Assembly (NCBI GenBank): GCA_963747985.1
Contig: CAVVHG010000004.1
Location: 62,001-126,000, forward strand
From: JACADW01 sp963747985
GTDB lineage: Bacteria > Acidobacteriota > UBA6911
Direction of reading: 5' to 3'
Length of the DNA: 64,000 nucleotides
Below the pieces are notes generated by a model. The model saw only the letters and a program-made list of their open reading frames with translations. It did not search any database and was not told where the DNA came from. Below, piece by piece: positions 35,247-44,784 of the stretch (its first letter is position 1; the number at the start of each line of letters is the position of its first letter). A program made the translations under genes and the position numbers.

Positions 35247-38234
35247 TCAGTTCTCTCCCGTCGGCACGAGGCGCTTGAGTTCCTCGAACCAGTTAAGGAC
35301 GAGGATCATTTCGGTCACCGGCTGGGGTTTTCTCTCTTCCCGCTTCACCATCAAAAAACGCTGGCCGTCGGGGGAGATGTCCCAGCTCCGGCTGGGCCAA
35401 CCCCAAGCGAATCGCAGTGCTTCGAACAGGAGGCGTGGCTTGCCGGGTGCGAAGCTCGTATCTGTCCGAACATCCACCTCCCACACCTGATCCTGCCGCC
35501 GGTAAAAGAGTTGCTTCCCGTTCCTTGCCCAGACCGGTTCTGTGCCTCCTTCCTGGGAGATTAGCCACCTACCTCCCAGGCCGGGGTAAGGCCGAACGTA
35601 GACGTCGTCGCGGCCCGACTCATCCGACACATAGGCCATCCACCGCCCGTCGGGCGAAAACTCAGGTTGTATCTCATTGGCTCGGGAGTTCAGGAACGGC
35701 ATTACTCGACGGTTCCGCAGATCCAGTAGAAGGATGTCCTCGCCGGTCTCTGGACGGAATTCCAGGAAAGCCAGAGTGGCTCCGTCAGGAGAAAACGATC
35801 CCGGATCTTGGCGGTAGTCGCCTGTCGTCAGTCTCTCCATCGGCTGGCTTCCATCGGCGGGTTGCCAATAGAGATTGAACTGACCGTCACTACGCCAATT
35901 GAAGACTACCCGTTTGCCATCCGGGGTCCAGGTGACAAAGACGGTGTTACCTTCGTCAGTTAGCAGATCCGCTGTGCCTCGATTGAGGTCAAAAACCAGC
36001 ACCTGAAATCTTCTCCCCACCGCAGTGCAGGCGATCCGCTGCCCATCGGGAGAGAGGCGCGAGGCGTAAAAGGGAGCCTTAGATGAAGCAACCGGTTGCT
36101 CAGTTCCTTTCCGGTCCATCCACACAAGCGAGTTCTCCCAATCCGGCTCAATGCTGCCTGATGCATAAACCAGGCAGCCGGAATCGGAAACGCTGAATTG
36201 GCCAGCCGCAGAGCCGTGTGTAGTATACGGGATGTTAAGTGCCTGCATGACGTTGGAGATGGTGGGAACAGGCTGGCCGGTGAGTTGAAGCTTCTTGAGG
36301 TCGAACGGCACGGCCATGAGGGTTCCTTGCCGAAGGAAGACAAGATGCCCCGTCGGAACGTAGCGGGCATCAGCGGCGTCTTCAATTAAGACGCTCCAAT
36401 TCCGCGTCTTCAGATCCAGCAAGGCAACACGAGGGCGTGAGTCAACCCATTCCCTCATGATCGTGAACAGCACGCTCTTACTATCAGGGAGCCAATGGGG
36501 AAGGCGGTGACTGCCTTCTCCCCTGGTCTTGTCTGGGGTGGTCAGAATTTCCGGGTCTCCGCCATCAGCGGAAACACTGGAGAGGCCAGAGATGGGATGA
36601 GCTGAAAACACAATTCTGCCGTCAATCCCCCAACTGGCCCCGAGGGACCACGCGGCGTCACACAAGGTTACGGGTGCGCCCCCGTCGATGGGTACCTTCC
36701 TCAGCTTGCCGTCTGCCCAGAATCCAACCCACCGGTCATCGGGCGAAAGAAATGGACTCATGCCACCTTCTGTTCCAGCGATGGGCTTGGCGTCCAGTTG
36801 GTCGAATCTCCGCAGGTACAGGCGAGGTTTGTCCTGTTCGCCCGGATTCTCTTTGACCGCCACATAGACGATGAAGCGACCATCGCCGGAAATCGCCATT
36901 GCCGTCCGGGTCGGATGGTCAAATCCTTCGGGCGGGCTCAATCGGACTCCATCGAGCCACTGTCCCGGCTCCAACCTTACCGTGGAGCGCACCACCGGTT
37001 GCGATCCTGGCGAGGCTGGGGGCTTGAGGTATTTCATCACCGCCAAGCCCGTCACAAGCCCAAGCACGAGTGTTGCAGCACATGTTGACAAGATCCAGCC
37101 GAGGGGGAAGCGTTGAGCGACGGGGATGACGGTTGAGGGTTCCGCAAGTTCTTCCCGCATCTCCACACGGGCATCGGCGATGTCGTGGAGGCGAAGACTC
37201 GGGTCTTTCTGAAGGCACTGCTTCAACACGGCCCGGATAAACAGAGGAGTCACTGCCGGGAGAAGCGTCCAGTCCGGGTCGCTTCCCAGAATCCCGGCGA
37301 TGGATTCAGTAATCGTTTCTCCCGGGAAGGCCCTCTTCCCGGTCAAGCACTCGTAAAGGATGCATCCGAAGGCCCAGATGTCTGCCCGCCTGTCCACGGG
37401 CTTCCCCCGCGCCTGCTCAGGACTCATGTACGCAGCCGTCCCAAGGATCACTCCGGGAGCGTTCATCTGATCCGTGATCGCCGGGGATCTGGAGGGATCG
37501 ACTGGTGCTGCCTGATCGTAGAACGCCTTCGCCAACCCAAAGTCCAGAACCTTGACCTTACCCTCGGGCGTGACCTTCACGTTGGAGGGTTTCAGGTCGC
37601 GGTGGATGATGCCCTTGTGGTGAGCTGCTTCCAGTCCTTCGGCGATCTGGCGGCAGATGTCGAGCGTTTCGTCGAGCGGGATGCGGCCCTTCTTCAGCCG
37701 ATCCGCCAGCGTCTGACCTTCGACAAGCTCCAGAACGAGGAAGGGTTTGCCGTCGGTCTGTTCCAGCCCATAGATGGAAGCGACGTTGGGGTGATTCAGC
37801 GAAGCCAGAAGCTTGGCCTCACGCTCAAACCGGGCGAGCCTTTCCGCTTCACGGGCAAATTCGTCAGGCAGGACTTTGATCGCAACCTGTCGTGAGAGGT
37901 TCGTGTCCTCAGCACGATAGACCCGGCCCATGCCCCCTTCGCCGATCTTCTCCTGGATGCGATAGTGCAGTAGGGTATGGCCGGCAAGGTCCTGTTGCAG
38001 CTCGCGCGGCTGATCCAGCGCCAGCTTTTTGGCGAGGACATCCAGTGCCGGCGACTCAAGAAAGCTTCCCGCGTTCTCCCCCGAAGCGAGCCACGCTGCA
38101 ACTTCGTTGTAGAGAGACTCGTCGGCGGCGCGGGCTTCCTTAAGGAATTGCTCTCGCGCTCCCGGCTCGAGCTTGAGAGCTGAGTCGTAGAGTCGCTCAA
38201 TCTTCTGCCAGCGTTCAGGGTCCATCGGCTTCAT
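35247..38234 (-). CDS. Ser/Thr kinase with TolB/WD40 propeller (kinase B)
   Basis: 995 aa from ATG 38234 (a second Met three codons on). The open frame continues upstream but there it runs through a kinase stump. Residues 1-75 are the helical extension seen in many acidobacterial kinases (ERWQKIERLYDSALKLEPGAR, FLKEARAADESLY). Kinase domain about 90-355 with IGEGGMGRVYRAED, HRDLKPSNVKV, DFGLAKAF, AAYMSPEQAR. One transmembrane helix at about 400 (WILSTCAATLVLGLVTGLAV). The rest is a propeller (SPDDRWVGFWADG, FSPDGRWMAYVSDESGRDDVY, DISPDGQRFLMVK). A close paralogue of kinase A in kinase and propeller parts. Last gene in the cluster. Confidence 0.92.
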   Translation of the reverse strand: MKPMDPERWQKIERLYDSALKLEPGAREQFLKEARAADESLYNEVAAWLASGENAGSFLESPALDVLAKKLALDQPRELQQDLAGHTLLHYRIQEKIGEGGMGRVYRAEDTNLSRQVAIKVLPDEFAREAERLARFEREAKLLASLNHPNVASIYGLEQTDGKPFLVLELVEGQTLADRLKKGRIPLDETLDICRQIAEGLEAAHHKGIIHRDLKPSNVKVTPEGKVKVLDFGLAKAFYDQAAPVDPSRSPAITDQMNAPGVILGTAAYMSPEQARGKPVDRRADIWAFGCILYECLTGKRAFPGETITESIAGILGSDPDWTLLPAVTPLFIRAVLKQCLQKDPSLRLHDIADARVEMREELAEPSTVIPVAQRFPLGWILSTCAATLVLGLVTGLAVMKYLKPPASPGSQPVVRSTVRLEPGQWLDGVRLSPPEGFDHPTRTAMAISGDGRFIVYVAVKENPGEQDKPRLYLRRFDQLDAKPIAGTEGGMSPFLSPDDRWVGFWADGKLRKVPIDGGAPVTLCDAAWSLGASWGIDGRIVFSAHPISGLSSVSADGGDPEILTTPDKTRGEGSHRLPHWLPDSKSVLFTIMREWVDSRPRVALLDLKTRNWSVLIEDAADARYVPTGHLVFLRQGTLMAVPFDLKKLQLTGQPVPTISNVMQALNIPYTTHGSAAGQFSVSDSGCLVYASGSIEPDWENSLVWMDRKGTEQPVASSKAPFYASRLSPDGQRIACTAVGRRFQVLVFDLNRGTADLLTDEGNTVFVTWTPDGKRVVFNWRSDGQFNLYWQPADGSQPMERLTTGDYRQDPGSFSPDGATLAFLEFRPETGEDILLLDLRNRRVMPFLNSRANEIQPEFSPDGRWMAYVSDESGRDDVYVRPYPGLGGRWLISQEGGTEPVWARNGKQLFYRRQDQVWEVDVRTDTSFAPGKPRLLFEALRFAWGWPSRSWDISPDGQRFLMVKREERKPQPVTEMILVLNWFEELKRLVPTGEN

Positions 38235-38242
38235 ATTCAGTT

Positions 38243-38446
38243 TCAGTGCGATTCCGGTCGTACTAATGGCCTTGCGTTGCGCTCGAAACAATCCAACCCT
38301 TCGGCGTCGTAGGCGAGTTCGTCGGGCAGGACCTTGATCGTCACCTGCCTCGACAGGTTCGTGTCCTCGGCGCGATAGACCTCTCCCATCCCGCCCTGGC
38401 CGAGTTTTTCCGTGACGCGGTAGTGACTCAGTGTGCTGCCGATCAT
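38243..38446 (-). pseudogene. Kinase N-lobe stump Y (67-codon open frame)
   Basis: Open from ATG 38446 (eight bases after the kinase C stop) to a stop at 38243 (eight bases before kinase B). Residues 5-47 are a clean kinase start: LSHYRVTEKLGQGGMGEVY, RAEDTNLSRQVTIKVLPDEL. After DAEGLDCFERN the match to kinases stops and 12 unrelated residues follow. The glycine loop and ATP-binding Lys are kept but no catalytic loop exists. It is either a decayed gene or a small translated peptide that couples C and B. Confidence 0.8.
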
Positions 38447-38454
38447 CGGAGCCC

Positions 38455-41418
38455 TCAGAAGCCCTCCAGCATCCACACGTTGCTTTCCGTTGTCCAGCAT
38501 CGCAGCGCGAGATAGCGTCCATTGGGAGCGGGTATGCCCCTGGTGTCGGTAAGAACAGAACCTTTCTGCTGCCAGAGGACTTCAGTGCGACCTTGCATGT
38601 CACAAGTGAAGAGCGTGGGGTCCGCCATGCTATAGCTGCTGACAAAGAAGCCCTTTCCGTCGGTTGTCCAGTCCAGCGACGCAAGCCCGATCCTTCCCTT
38701 GACAGTGACCTCGTGAACCTCGCCGCCCGTCAGCGGCAGCAGTTGGATGCGACTCTCGCGGTTGTCGAACTCCGTAAAGGCGATGCGAGACCCATCGGGG
38801 GACAGACGCCACAAGAATTGCTCGACCGGTTGTCTGAGATTGACCCTGGTGAGTTCGCGTCCTCTTCCTCCCACCGGGTCGAACGCCGTGAAAACCAGTT
38901 GCGTTCGGTCCCCGGTCACTTCACCCAGGACGCACAGAGCCGCTGGAGAACGGGCACAGGACAGGTCGTCGACGCCTCGCCCCTCGAGCACCAATTGCGG
39001 CGGCCCGGCCGACACAGGCACTCGCATGATCCGGGTGGTCCCGTCGCTGGCATCTTGCAGGTAAAGAATCCATGAGCCATCCGTGCTCATCACAGGATTG
39101 CGCCTGTTTCCAGGACCGGCGACGATAGGTTCCGCGGAGTTCTGATCCAGCGCCTGTTTGAATATGTCCCATTTGCCATTGCGATCAGAATAGAAGAGAA
39201 CCGACCTGCTATCCGGCGTCCACGCGCTCGGAAAATCATTGCGGTCGTCCAGCGTCAGACGATGCAGGTTTCGAAAAGGGCGGCCGGTTGCTTCAAGTTC
39301 TGCCAGATAAACATCCGCCTGGAAGTTGCGTCTCATAATTGCGATCTGCTTCCCGTCACTCGTCCCGCTGACAATCCCCGCCTCACATCCGGCCCATGTG
39401 GTGATTCGCCTGGGTCTATCGATGGGCTTGCCGTTCTCTGAGTCAACCCGGATTTCCCAGAGGCCGGAGTTACCCAGATTAGGCTCCGGTTCCTGCGTCG
39501 TAAAAAGCATGCGGCCATCCGGCAACCACCAGGGATTGGGAATCCCGGACAACTTCGGGTTAGAAACGACGAGGGTCGGTTGGCCACCTTTCAGATCACA
39601 GCTCTCAATGGACCCTTCCCATTTGCCCGGCAGAACGTGGAATCGCAAATAGGCGATCCGCTGGCCGTCCGGCGACCAGATTGGCCACCAAAACCAGTCA
39701 TTCTCCGGAGCCGTCGCCAATTTCCTCGGATCTTCGCCTTGAGCACCCATGACCCAGATTTCCTGCGCCAACAGCGCGAACTTAGTGCCAGCCAAAAACA
39801 GAACCTGTGAGCCATCAGGAGAGGGGGAACCAACATCGGCGTCATCGCGCAGCTTGCGCGGCGGTCCACCGAGGACCGACATTACCCAGGCGCTCGTGCG
39901 GCCCCCCGCCGCATATAGAGTGGCATAGATCACAGTCCCGTCAGGAGACCAGCGGACCGGAGCCCACGAGCCCCCAGGTGGGAGCCCTTCCGGCAGCGGC
40001 GCGGCCCGCGTCTCGCCGGTTTCTATCACCTTCAGGTAAATTCCCGTCTGATCTCCGTAGACCAGGTACTTTCCGTCCGGCGAAATGCTGCCGCCCAGCA
40101 CGGCGTTGTCGGTCGGATTGGCGGTTAGTTTCTTTTGTTTCAGTTCAGGTTGGGGGGCTGGCTGGACTTGATGTCTGGCAAACCAAGTGACACCTGCGCC
40201 GCCCGCAAGCAGCAGGAGCAATCCTGCTACTGCCCATTTCCGGCGGGTGTGTGGCTGAAGTGCCTCGACTGATCTGCCCGATATTTCAGTGGCCGCCGGC
40301 ATTCCGGGTGTTCGGCCTGAATCCGCGTCCCGCTTCAGGCGCTTCAATTCGGCCCGGAGATCGGCGGCGTGCTGGTAGCGGAGATCCCGGTCTTTCTCCA
40401 GAAGGCGGTTGATGATTTGCTCTAACCCGGCAGGACATTCCGGATTTAGACGCGCTGGCGCGGTTGGCATCTTGTGAAGAATCGCATCGAAGGTTGCGAC
40501 TGACGTGTCCCCCTTGAAGGGCAGGATCCCGGTGGCCATTTCGTAAAGGACCACGCCCAGCGAGAAGAGGTCAGATCTGGCATCAAGCTCCTTACCCAGC
40601 GCCTGCTCTGGCGACATGTAGGCGACGGTGCCGATGATCCGGCCCTCTCCGGTCAGGGACTTTATTGACGACACGGTGCCGGAAACCTTGCTCTGTGCGG
40701 GTTGGGTCAACTTGGCCAGACCGAAATCGAGGACCTTTACCAGCCCCGTTTCCGTGACCATGATATTGGCTGGTTTCAGATCGCGGTGCACGATTCCCGC
40801 CGCGTGTGCAGTGGCGAGCGCATCGGCGATCTGCACGGCATATTTCAGCGCCTCGCCGATCCCAAGTCCCTTGCGCCCGATGCGCCGGTCGAGCGTCTTG
40901 CCGGGGACGTGCTCCATTACAATGAAGTCCACGCCGGCATCCGAGTTGATGTCGTGAATATCAATGATGTTCGGGTGGTTGAGAGCGGAGGCGGCCTTGG
41001 CCTCCTGAATGAAGCGCCGCTTGCGCTCCGGGTCGGCGACCGCCGCTGCAGGCAGCATCTTGATAGCGACGTTGCGGTCCAGGTGAGTGTCGCGGGCTTT
41101 GTAAACGACACCCATACCTCCTTCGCCGATCTTCTCTGTGATCCGGTAGTGAAGCAGGGACCGGCCGACGTAGTTCGGCTGCGGTTCATCCTTCCGATCC
41201 TGTGCTAGTGCCCTGGCAGCCACCTCGAGGGCCGGCTTTCCCAGGAGGTCTTCCGCTTCCGCCTGCTGCGCGAGCAGGTGTTTGATCTCTTTCCGAAGTG
41301 ACTCGTCGCCGGCGCAGGCTTCCTGGAGGAACGCTTCCCGCCGGTCCGGTTCAAGCTCCAGGGCCGAGTTGTACAGCCTCTTGATCTGCTGCCAGCGTTC
41401 ACCGTCCATGGTTGTCAC
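38455..41418 (-). CDS. Ser/Thr kinase with TolB/WD40 propeller (kinase C)
   Basis: 987 aa from ATG 41418 or, three codons on, 41409. Helical N-terminal extension (GERWQQIKRLYNSALELEPDR, FLQEACAGDESLRKEI). Kinase domain at about 85-350: IGEGGMGVVYKARDTHL, VAIKML, IVHRDLKPANIMV, DFGLAKL, VAYMSPEQALG, FSLGVVLYEMATG. Transmembrane helix at about 395-412 (WAVAGLLLLLAGGAGVTWF). Propeller part to the end (SISPDGKYLVYG, WSPDGQRIAYLRF, TPDSRSVLFYSDRNGKWDIF, LSPDGSRIAFTEFD). The kinase part belongs to a different subgroup from A and B and is closer to the broken kinase D. Confidence 0.92.
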   Translation of the reverse strand: MTTMDGERWQQIKRLYNSALELEPDRREAFLQEACAGDESLRKEIKHLLAQQAEAEDLLGKPALEVAARALAQDRKDEPQPNYVGRSLLHYRITEKIGEGGMGVVYKARDTHLDRNVAIKMLPAAAVADPERKRRFIQEAKAASALNHPNIIDIHDINSDAGVDFIVMEHVPGKTLDRRIGRKGLGIGEALKYAVQIADALATAHAAGIVHRDLKPANIMVTETGLVKVLDFGLAKLTQPAQSKVSGTVSSIKSLTGEGRIIGTVAYMSPEQALGKELDARSDLFSLGVVLYEMATGILPFKGDTSVATFDAILHKMPTAPARLNPECPAGLEQIINRLLEKDRDLRYQHAADLRAELKRLKRDADSGRTPGMPAATEISGRSVEALQPHTRRKWAVAGLLLLLAGGAGVTWFARHQVQPAPQPELKQKKLTANPTDNAVLGGSISPDGKYLVYGDQTGIYLKVIETGETRAAPLPEGLPPGGSWAPVRWSPDGTVIYATLYAAGGRTSAWVMSVLGGPPRKLRDDADVGSPSPDGSQVLFLAGTKFALLAQEIWVMGAQGEDPRKLATAPENDWFWWPIWSPDGQRIAYLRFHVLPGKWEGSIESCDLKGGQPTLVVSNPKLSGIPNPWWLPDGRMLFTTQEPEPNLGNSGLWEIRVDSENGKPIDRPRRITTWAGCEAGIVSGTSDGKQIAIMRRNFQADVYLAELEATGRPFRNLHRLTLDDRNDFPSAWTPDSRSVLFYSDRNGKWDIFKQALDQNSAEPIVAGPGNRRNPVMSTDGSWILYLQDASDGTTRIMRVPVSAGPPQLVLEGRGVDDLSCARSPAALCVLGEVTGDRTQLVFTAFDPVGGRGRELTRVNLRQPVEQFLWRLSPDGSRIAFTEFDNRESRIQLLPLTGGEVHEVTVKGRIGLASLDWTTDGKGFFVSSYSMADPTLFTCDMQGRTEVLWQQKGSVLTDTRGIPAPNGRYLALRCWTTESNVWMLEGF

Positions 41419-41454
41419 ATCCGCTGCAATTTCTCACGCAGCAGGAGCATTACT

Positions 41455-41616
41455 CTGTGCTCGAAACAATTAAACCGTCTGGCGTCGTGAGCAGACTTGT
41501 CGGGCAGGAGCTTGATCGCCACCCGTCGGGACAGGTTCGTGTCCTCGGCTCGGTCCCATGCCGCCCTGACCGAACTTTTCCGTGATGCGGTAGTGAGAGA
41601 GGGTCGTGCCGTTCAT
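41455..41616 (-). pseudogene. Kinase N-lobe stump X, frameshifted
   Basis: ATG 41616 overlaps the stop of kinase D remnant as ATGA. It reads TTLSHYRITEKFGQGGMG and then about ten bases are missing, shifting the frame; the other frame continues EDTNLSRRVAIKLLPDKSAHDARRFNCFEHR. The match to kinases ends at FNCFEH, the same codon position as stump Y (LDCFER). The next gene, kinase C, begins about 35 bases later. Confidence 0.75.
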
Positions 41617-42715
41617 CGGAAGTTCTCCACCAGCATCAGGTCCGATTCTTGAAGAGGGGGATTGTCGTCGTACACGAGCCACTCACCATCCGGGGATGTT
41701 GTGAGAGATTGCCGAAAATTAGGAGTCCCCTCCCGATAGAGGTTAGTGATCTGCCCCGTCTGGAAATCCAGGAACACAATCGCGTACTCGCCGTCCATAA
41801 TAGAGAAGTAGATGCCCTCAGGCCTTAACGCCCAGGCCACCCACTGAATCTCGCCAGCCAGAACCATGGTCTCCTCGCCTTCAACCGGCGCGAGACACCT
41901 CCTGCCAAGGCCAGAAAAGCAGCGGACTTGCCTGATTCACTGTCCCGCTTCAGCCTCTTTAGGTCGGGATTGATGCGAACAGGCGGTGTGGGTGCAGAAT
42001 TCAAGATAGCATTGAAAGTCGCTGCCGAGGTTGTTCCCCGAAACGGCAGCAGTCCCGTTGCCATTTCGTAAAGCACCGCACCGAAAGAAAACAGATCGGT
42101 TCGAGTATCCAGGTCTTTGCCCAGAGCCTGTTCGGGCGACATATAAGCGACGGTTCCCACAGCGGTGCCTGGGCTGGTCAGCATTGCTTCGGCTGTCTCA
42201 GTAGTGGCCGTAGCGGAGGCAGGCTCGCTGCCCTGAATCGTCGCGGGCGGGAGCTTAGCCATCCCGAAGTCCAGGATCTTTGCGTTGCCGCGATCCGTGA
42301 TGAATATGTTCGCCGGTTTGATGTCGCGATGAATGATCCCTTTTGAGTGTGCGGCATCGAGGCCATCCGCGATCTGTATCGCCAGATCGAGGATCTCATC
42401 CGTGCCGAGCGGCTTTCCCTGAATCCGGTGCTTGAGCGGGTTGCCCTCGAGGAACTCCATCGCAATGAAGTGCCGGCCTTCATGCTCGTCGATGTCGTAG
42501 ACGGTGCAGATATTGGGATGATTCAGTGCTGAGGCTGCCTGCGCCTCGCGCTCAAATCTCTCAAGGGCATGCTTGTCTCTGGACAGCTCTTCGGGTAGGA
42601 ACTTCAGGGCGACAAAACGGTGGAGCTTGGTGTCCCCGGCCTTGTAGACCACGCCCATGCCGCCTTCGCCGAGTTTCTGCGCGATCTGGTAATGACCGAT
42701 CGTCTTGCCGATCAT
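41613..42715 (-). pseudogene. Gutted Ser/Thr kinase D
   Basis: Starts at ATG 42715 with GAGGAG upstream. The kinase domain is normal to about residue 245: LGEGGMGVVYKAGDTKL, ALKFLPEEL, IIHRDIKPANIFI, DFGMAKL, VAYMSPEQALGKDL, FGAVLYEMATGLLPF. Then NPD is joined to LKRLKRDSESG: the last kinase helices (about 30 codons) are gone in frame. Soon after, the frame shifts and what follows is the C-terminal 85 codons of a propeller (VLAGEIQWVAWALRPEGIYF, TTSPDGEWLVYDDNPPLQESD) ending at 41613. The transmembrane helix and most of the propeller are deleted. Activity is not expected. Confidence 0.85.
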
Positions 42716-42785
42716 GGCGGTCACTCCTCGGGTCAAGAGTGAACAGGCATCTGACTTCTTTCGGAGCAATGCGAGTTATGCTGCG

Positions 42786-42791
42786 ATTATA
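42786..42791 (-). promoter_or_regulatory. Candidate -10 element for the kinase cluster
   Basis: TATAAT on the minus strand (context GGGGCTATAATCGC), 70 bases before kinase D ATG. Shares GGGCTATAATC with the kinase A promoter candidate. Confidence 0.4.
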
Positions 42792-42944
42792 GCCCCGAGA
42801 GACGGCGCAACGCTATTTGATAACGGTCATCCGATCACTGGCCTCAGAGCTGAGGATGCCGGCAGAGGAATGGAACTGGCGAAGGCGGCATCAGGGGTGA
42901 GGGTCGGGTCGAGGCTACCGTCAGGCTCACCGGCGTGCATATGG

Positions 42945-43075
42945 AGGACGAGAAGGGCCGCTCCAAAGAGTGGCCCTTGGGCATTTCACTCGCCGACAGT
43001 GGTTCTGATGGCCTGCTGGCGAGGTTCATGCGGCGTAGGGCGCTCGGGAGCGCCCTTTCACCGGCGGCCTCCCAC
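42945..43075 (+). repeat. Dispersed intergenic repeat, copy 1 (inverted partner at 48.3 kb)
   Basis: About 110 bases match the reverse complement of 48296-48420 at roughly four of five positions: shared words include GCATTTCACTC, GTGGTTCTGATGG, GAGGTTCATGCGGCG, TAGGGCGCTCGG and CGCCCTTTCACC. It begins at a hairpin GGGCCGCTC..GAGTGGCCC. The gap 42792-43252 has no believable gene; a 49-codon ORF inside the repeat (from 42941) is not kept open in the other copy. Confidence 0.75.
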
Positions 43076-43252
43076 GCTCCTCACTACTGAGTAAGTTATC
43101 ACCCGATACACACTTGCGCAGTGCTCGTGCTGGAGATCTTGACCGCCTCATGTTTTAATGATTGTCATGTTGCCAGGTTCCAGTTTTGGGTGTCACGCAG
43201 GGGTTCGTCGGGGGACACAGGGTCCACCCAACTCGAGATCAAGTGACCGCTG

Positions 43253-44548
43253 ATGCCGGCATTCACCACGCTTCTGCGCCAGAACAAGAATTACCGCTAC
43301 ACCTGGATGGGCCAGGTAGTCAGCGAGATCGGTGATCATTTCAACAACATCGCCGTGTTCAGCCTGGCGCTGGCGGTTACGCATTCGGGCCTGGTTGTCA
43401 GCGGCGTCATGTTGGCCCGCGCCGTGTCGGCGGTAACGGCTGGGCCGTTGGCGGGTGTGCTGCTCGACCGGATGGACCGCAAGCGCGTCATGATCGCCAG
43501 CGACCTGGTCCGCGCGGTGCTTGCGGCCGGTTTCATCCTCGCGGTCCGATACCCGTCACCCTGGCTTCTCTACCTGTTCAGCGGGCTGCTGATGTTCGCC
43601 TCGCCGTTCTTCACCAGCGGCCGTGCAGCGATCCTGCCCACGATCGCAAATAAGAAGGAACTGCACACTGCGAATTCACTGACACAAACGACGCAATGGA
43701 CTACGCTGACCATCGGAACCTTGCTGGCCGGCACCAGCGTAATGCAGTTTGGCTACAACTGGGCGTTTTTCCTGAATTCGCTCTCGTTCCTGTTCTCGGC
43801 GTGGTCCATTTCACATTTGCGTGCCTCAAAAGGCGAGTTCCGGGCCGAGCGTCGGGCTCTCACCGAAGCCGAGGTGGTGCGCCCGTGGCGGGACTACGCC
43901 GAAGGGCTGGCCTATATGCGGGCGACGCCTCTGATATTCGGCATCGCAGTGATCCACATAGGTTGGGCCACCGGAGGTGGGGCTGCCCAAATCCTGTTCA
44001 GCCTGTTCGGCGAGATCGTTTTCAATCGCGGCGCAGCTGGCATCGGCCAAGTCTGGGGTTGTGCCGGCGTCGGGCTGCTGATTGGCGGCGCGTTCGGCCA
44101 CTGGTTTGGGAAACGTGCCAGTTTCAAGGCCTACAAGCGTACGAATGCCGTCTGTTACATCATCCATGGCGGCGCCTACGTGATGTTCAGTCAGATGCGG
44201 CAATACTGGCTGGCGCTGGTGTTCATCGGGCTGTCACGCTCGGCCGTGGCTGTCAGCTCCGTGCTGAACATGACACAACTGCTTCGACACGTCCCTGATG
44301 GCTATCGCGGCCGTGTATTCTCGACGATCGAGTCGATCACCTGGTCCGTGATGATGCTTTCGATGATGGCGGCGGGCGTTGCTTCGCAACATTTCGATCT
44401 GCGGATCATCGGCGCCTGGTCGGGTGTGCTCAGTTCCACGACTGCGCTGGCCTGGGGTCTACTCGACGTGACGGGCAGGCTGCCGGAGCCGAAGCCCGAA
44501 GGTGTCGAGCCTGAGGAAATCGAGGTGCACGGCGAGCCGACCGTGTAG
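43253..44548 (+). CDS. MFS transporter, EntS/MFS_3-like
   Basis: 431 aa from ATG 43253. Twelve hydrophobic segments expected; visible landmarks are TWMGQVVSEIGDHFNNIAVF (TM1), GPLAGVLLDRMDRKRVMIASDLVRA (the conserved MFS loop 2-3 motif in its DRxDRxR form), SGRAAILPTIANKKELHTANSL, and a C-terminal half with GCAGVGLLIGGAFGHWFG and GYRGRVFSTIESITW. This pattern is typical of the enterobactin-exporter-like MFS_3 group, exporters of siderophores, macrolides or other small molecules. Substrate unknown. It stands alone, followed by a convergent gene. Confidence 0.88.
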   Translation: MPAFTTLLRQNKNYRYTWMGQVVSEIGDHFNNIAVFSLALAVTHSGLVVSGVMLARAVSAVTAGPLAGVLLDRMDRKRVMIASDLVRAVLAAGFILAVRYPSPWLLYLFSGLLMFASPFFTSGRAAILPTIANKKELHTANSLTQTTQWTTLTIGTLLAGTSVMQFGYNWAFFLNSLSFLFSAWSISHLRASKGEFRAERRALTEAEVVRPWRDYAEGLAYMRATPLIFGIAVIHIGWATGGGAAQILFSLFGEIVFNRGAAGIGQVWGCAGVGLLIGGAFGHWFGKRASFKAYKRTNAVCYIIHGGAYVMFSQMRQYWLALVFIGLSRSAVAVSSVLNMTQLLRHVPDGYRGRVFSTIESITWSVMMLSMMAAGVASQHFDLRIIGAWSGVLSSTTALAWGLLDVTGRLPEPKPEGVEPEEIEVHGEPTV

Positions 44549-44784
44549 GGTTCAAACGGAACGGACCCAATCAGACTTTCTCCTCACGGCTCAGATTCGG
44601 CCTCGTGCTGAATTGGATCTTCCAGTGACCCTGGCTCTCTTGTCTCACGGTGAGATTCGGCTCGCCCAGGTGCATGGAGCTGATCGTGCGGCCTTGCGCG
44701 TTCATGCTGCGACCCGTCGAGAACGCGGCCTTCGATCCCTGGCAGGAGCTGCCCTGCGAATGGAGTTGGTAGGGTTCGGTCGGT

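Noticed and set aside
42941..43090. 49-codon plus-strand ORF inside the dispersed repeat
   Set aside because: The other copy of the repeat breaks the frame, so there is no sign of selection on the peptide.
44571..44784. Short minus-strand open stretch reading LTVRQESQGHWKIQFSTRP
   Set aside because: Plausible as the end of a lost gene but no family is recognised and no start exists, so not called as a feature.
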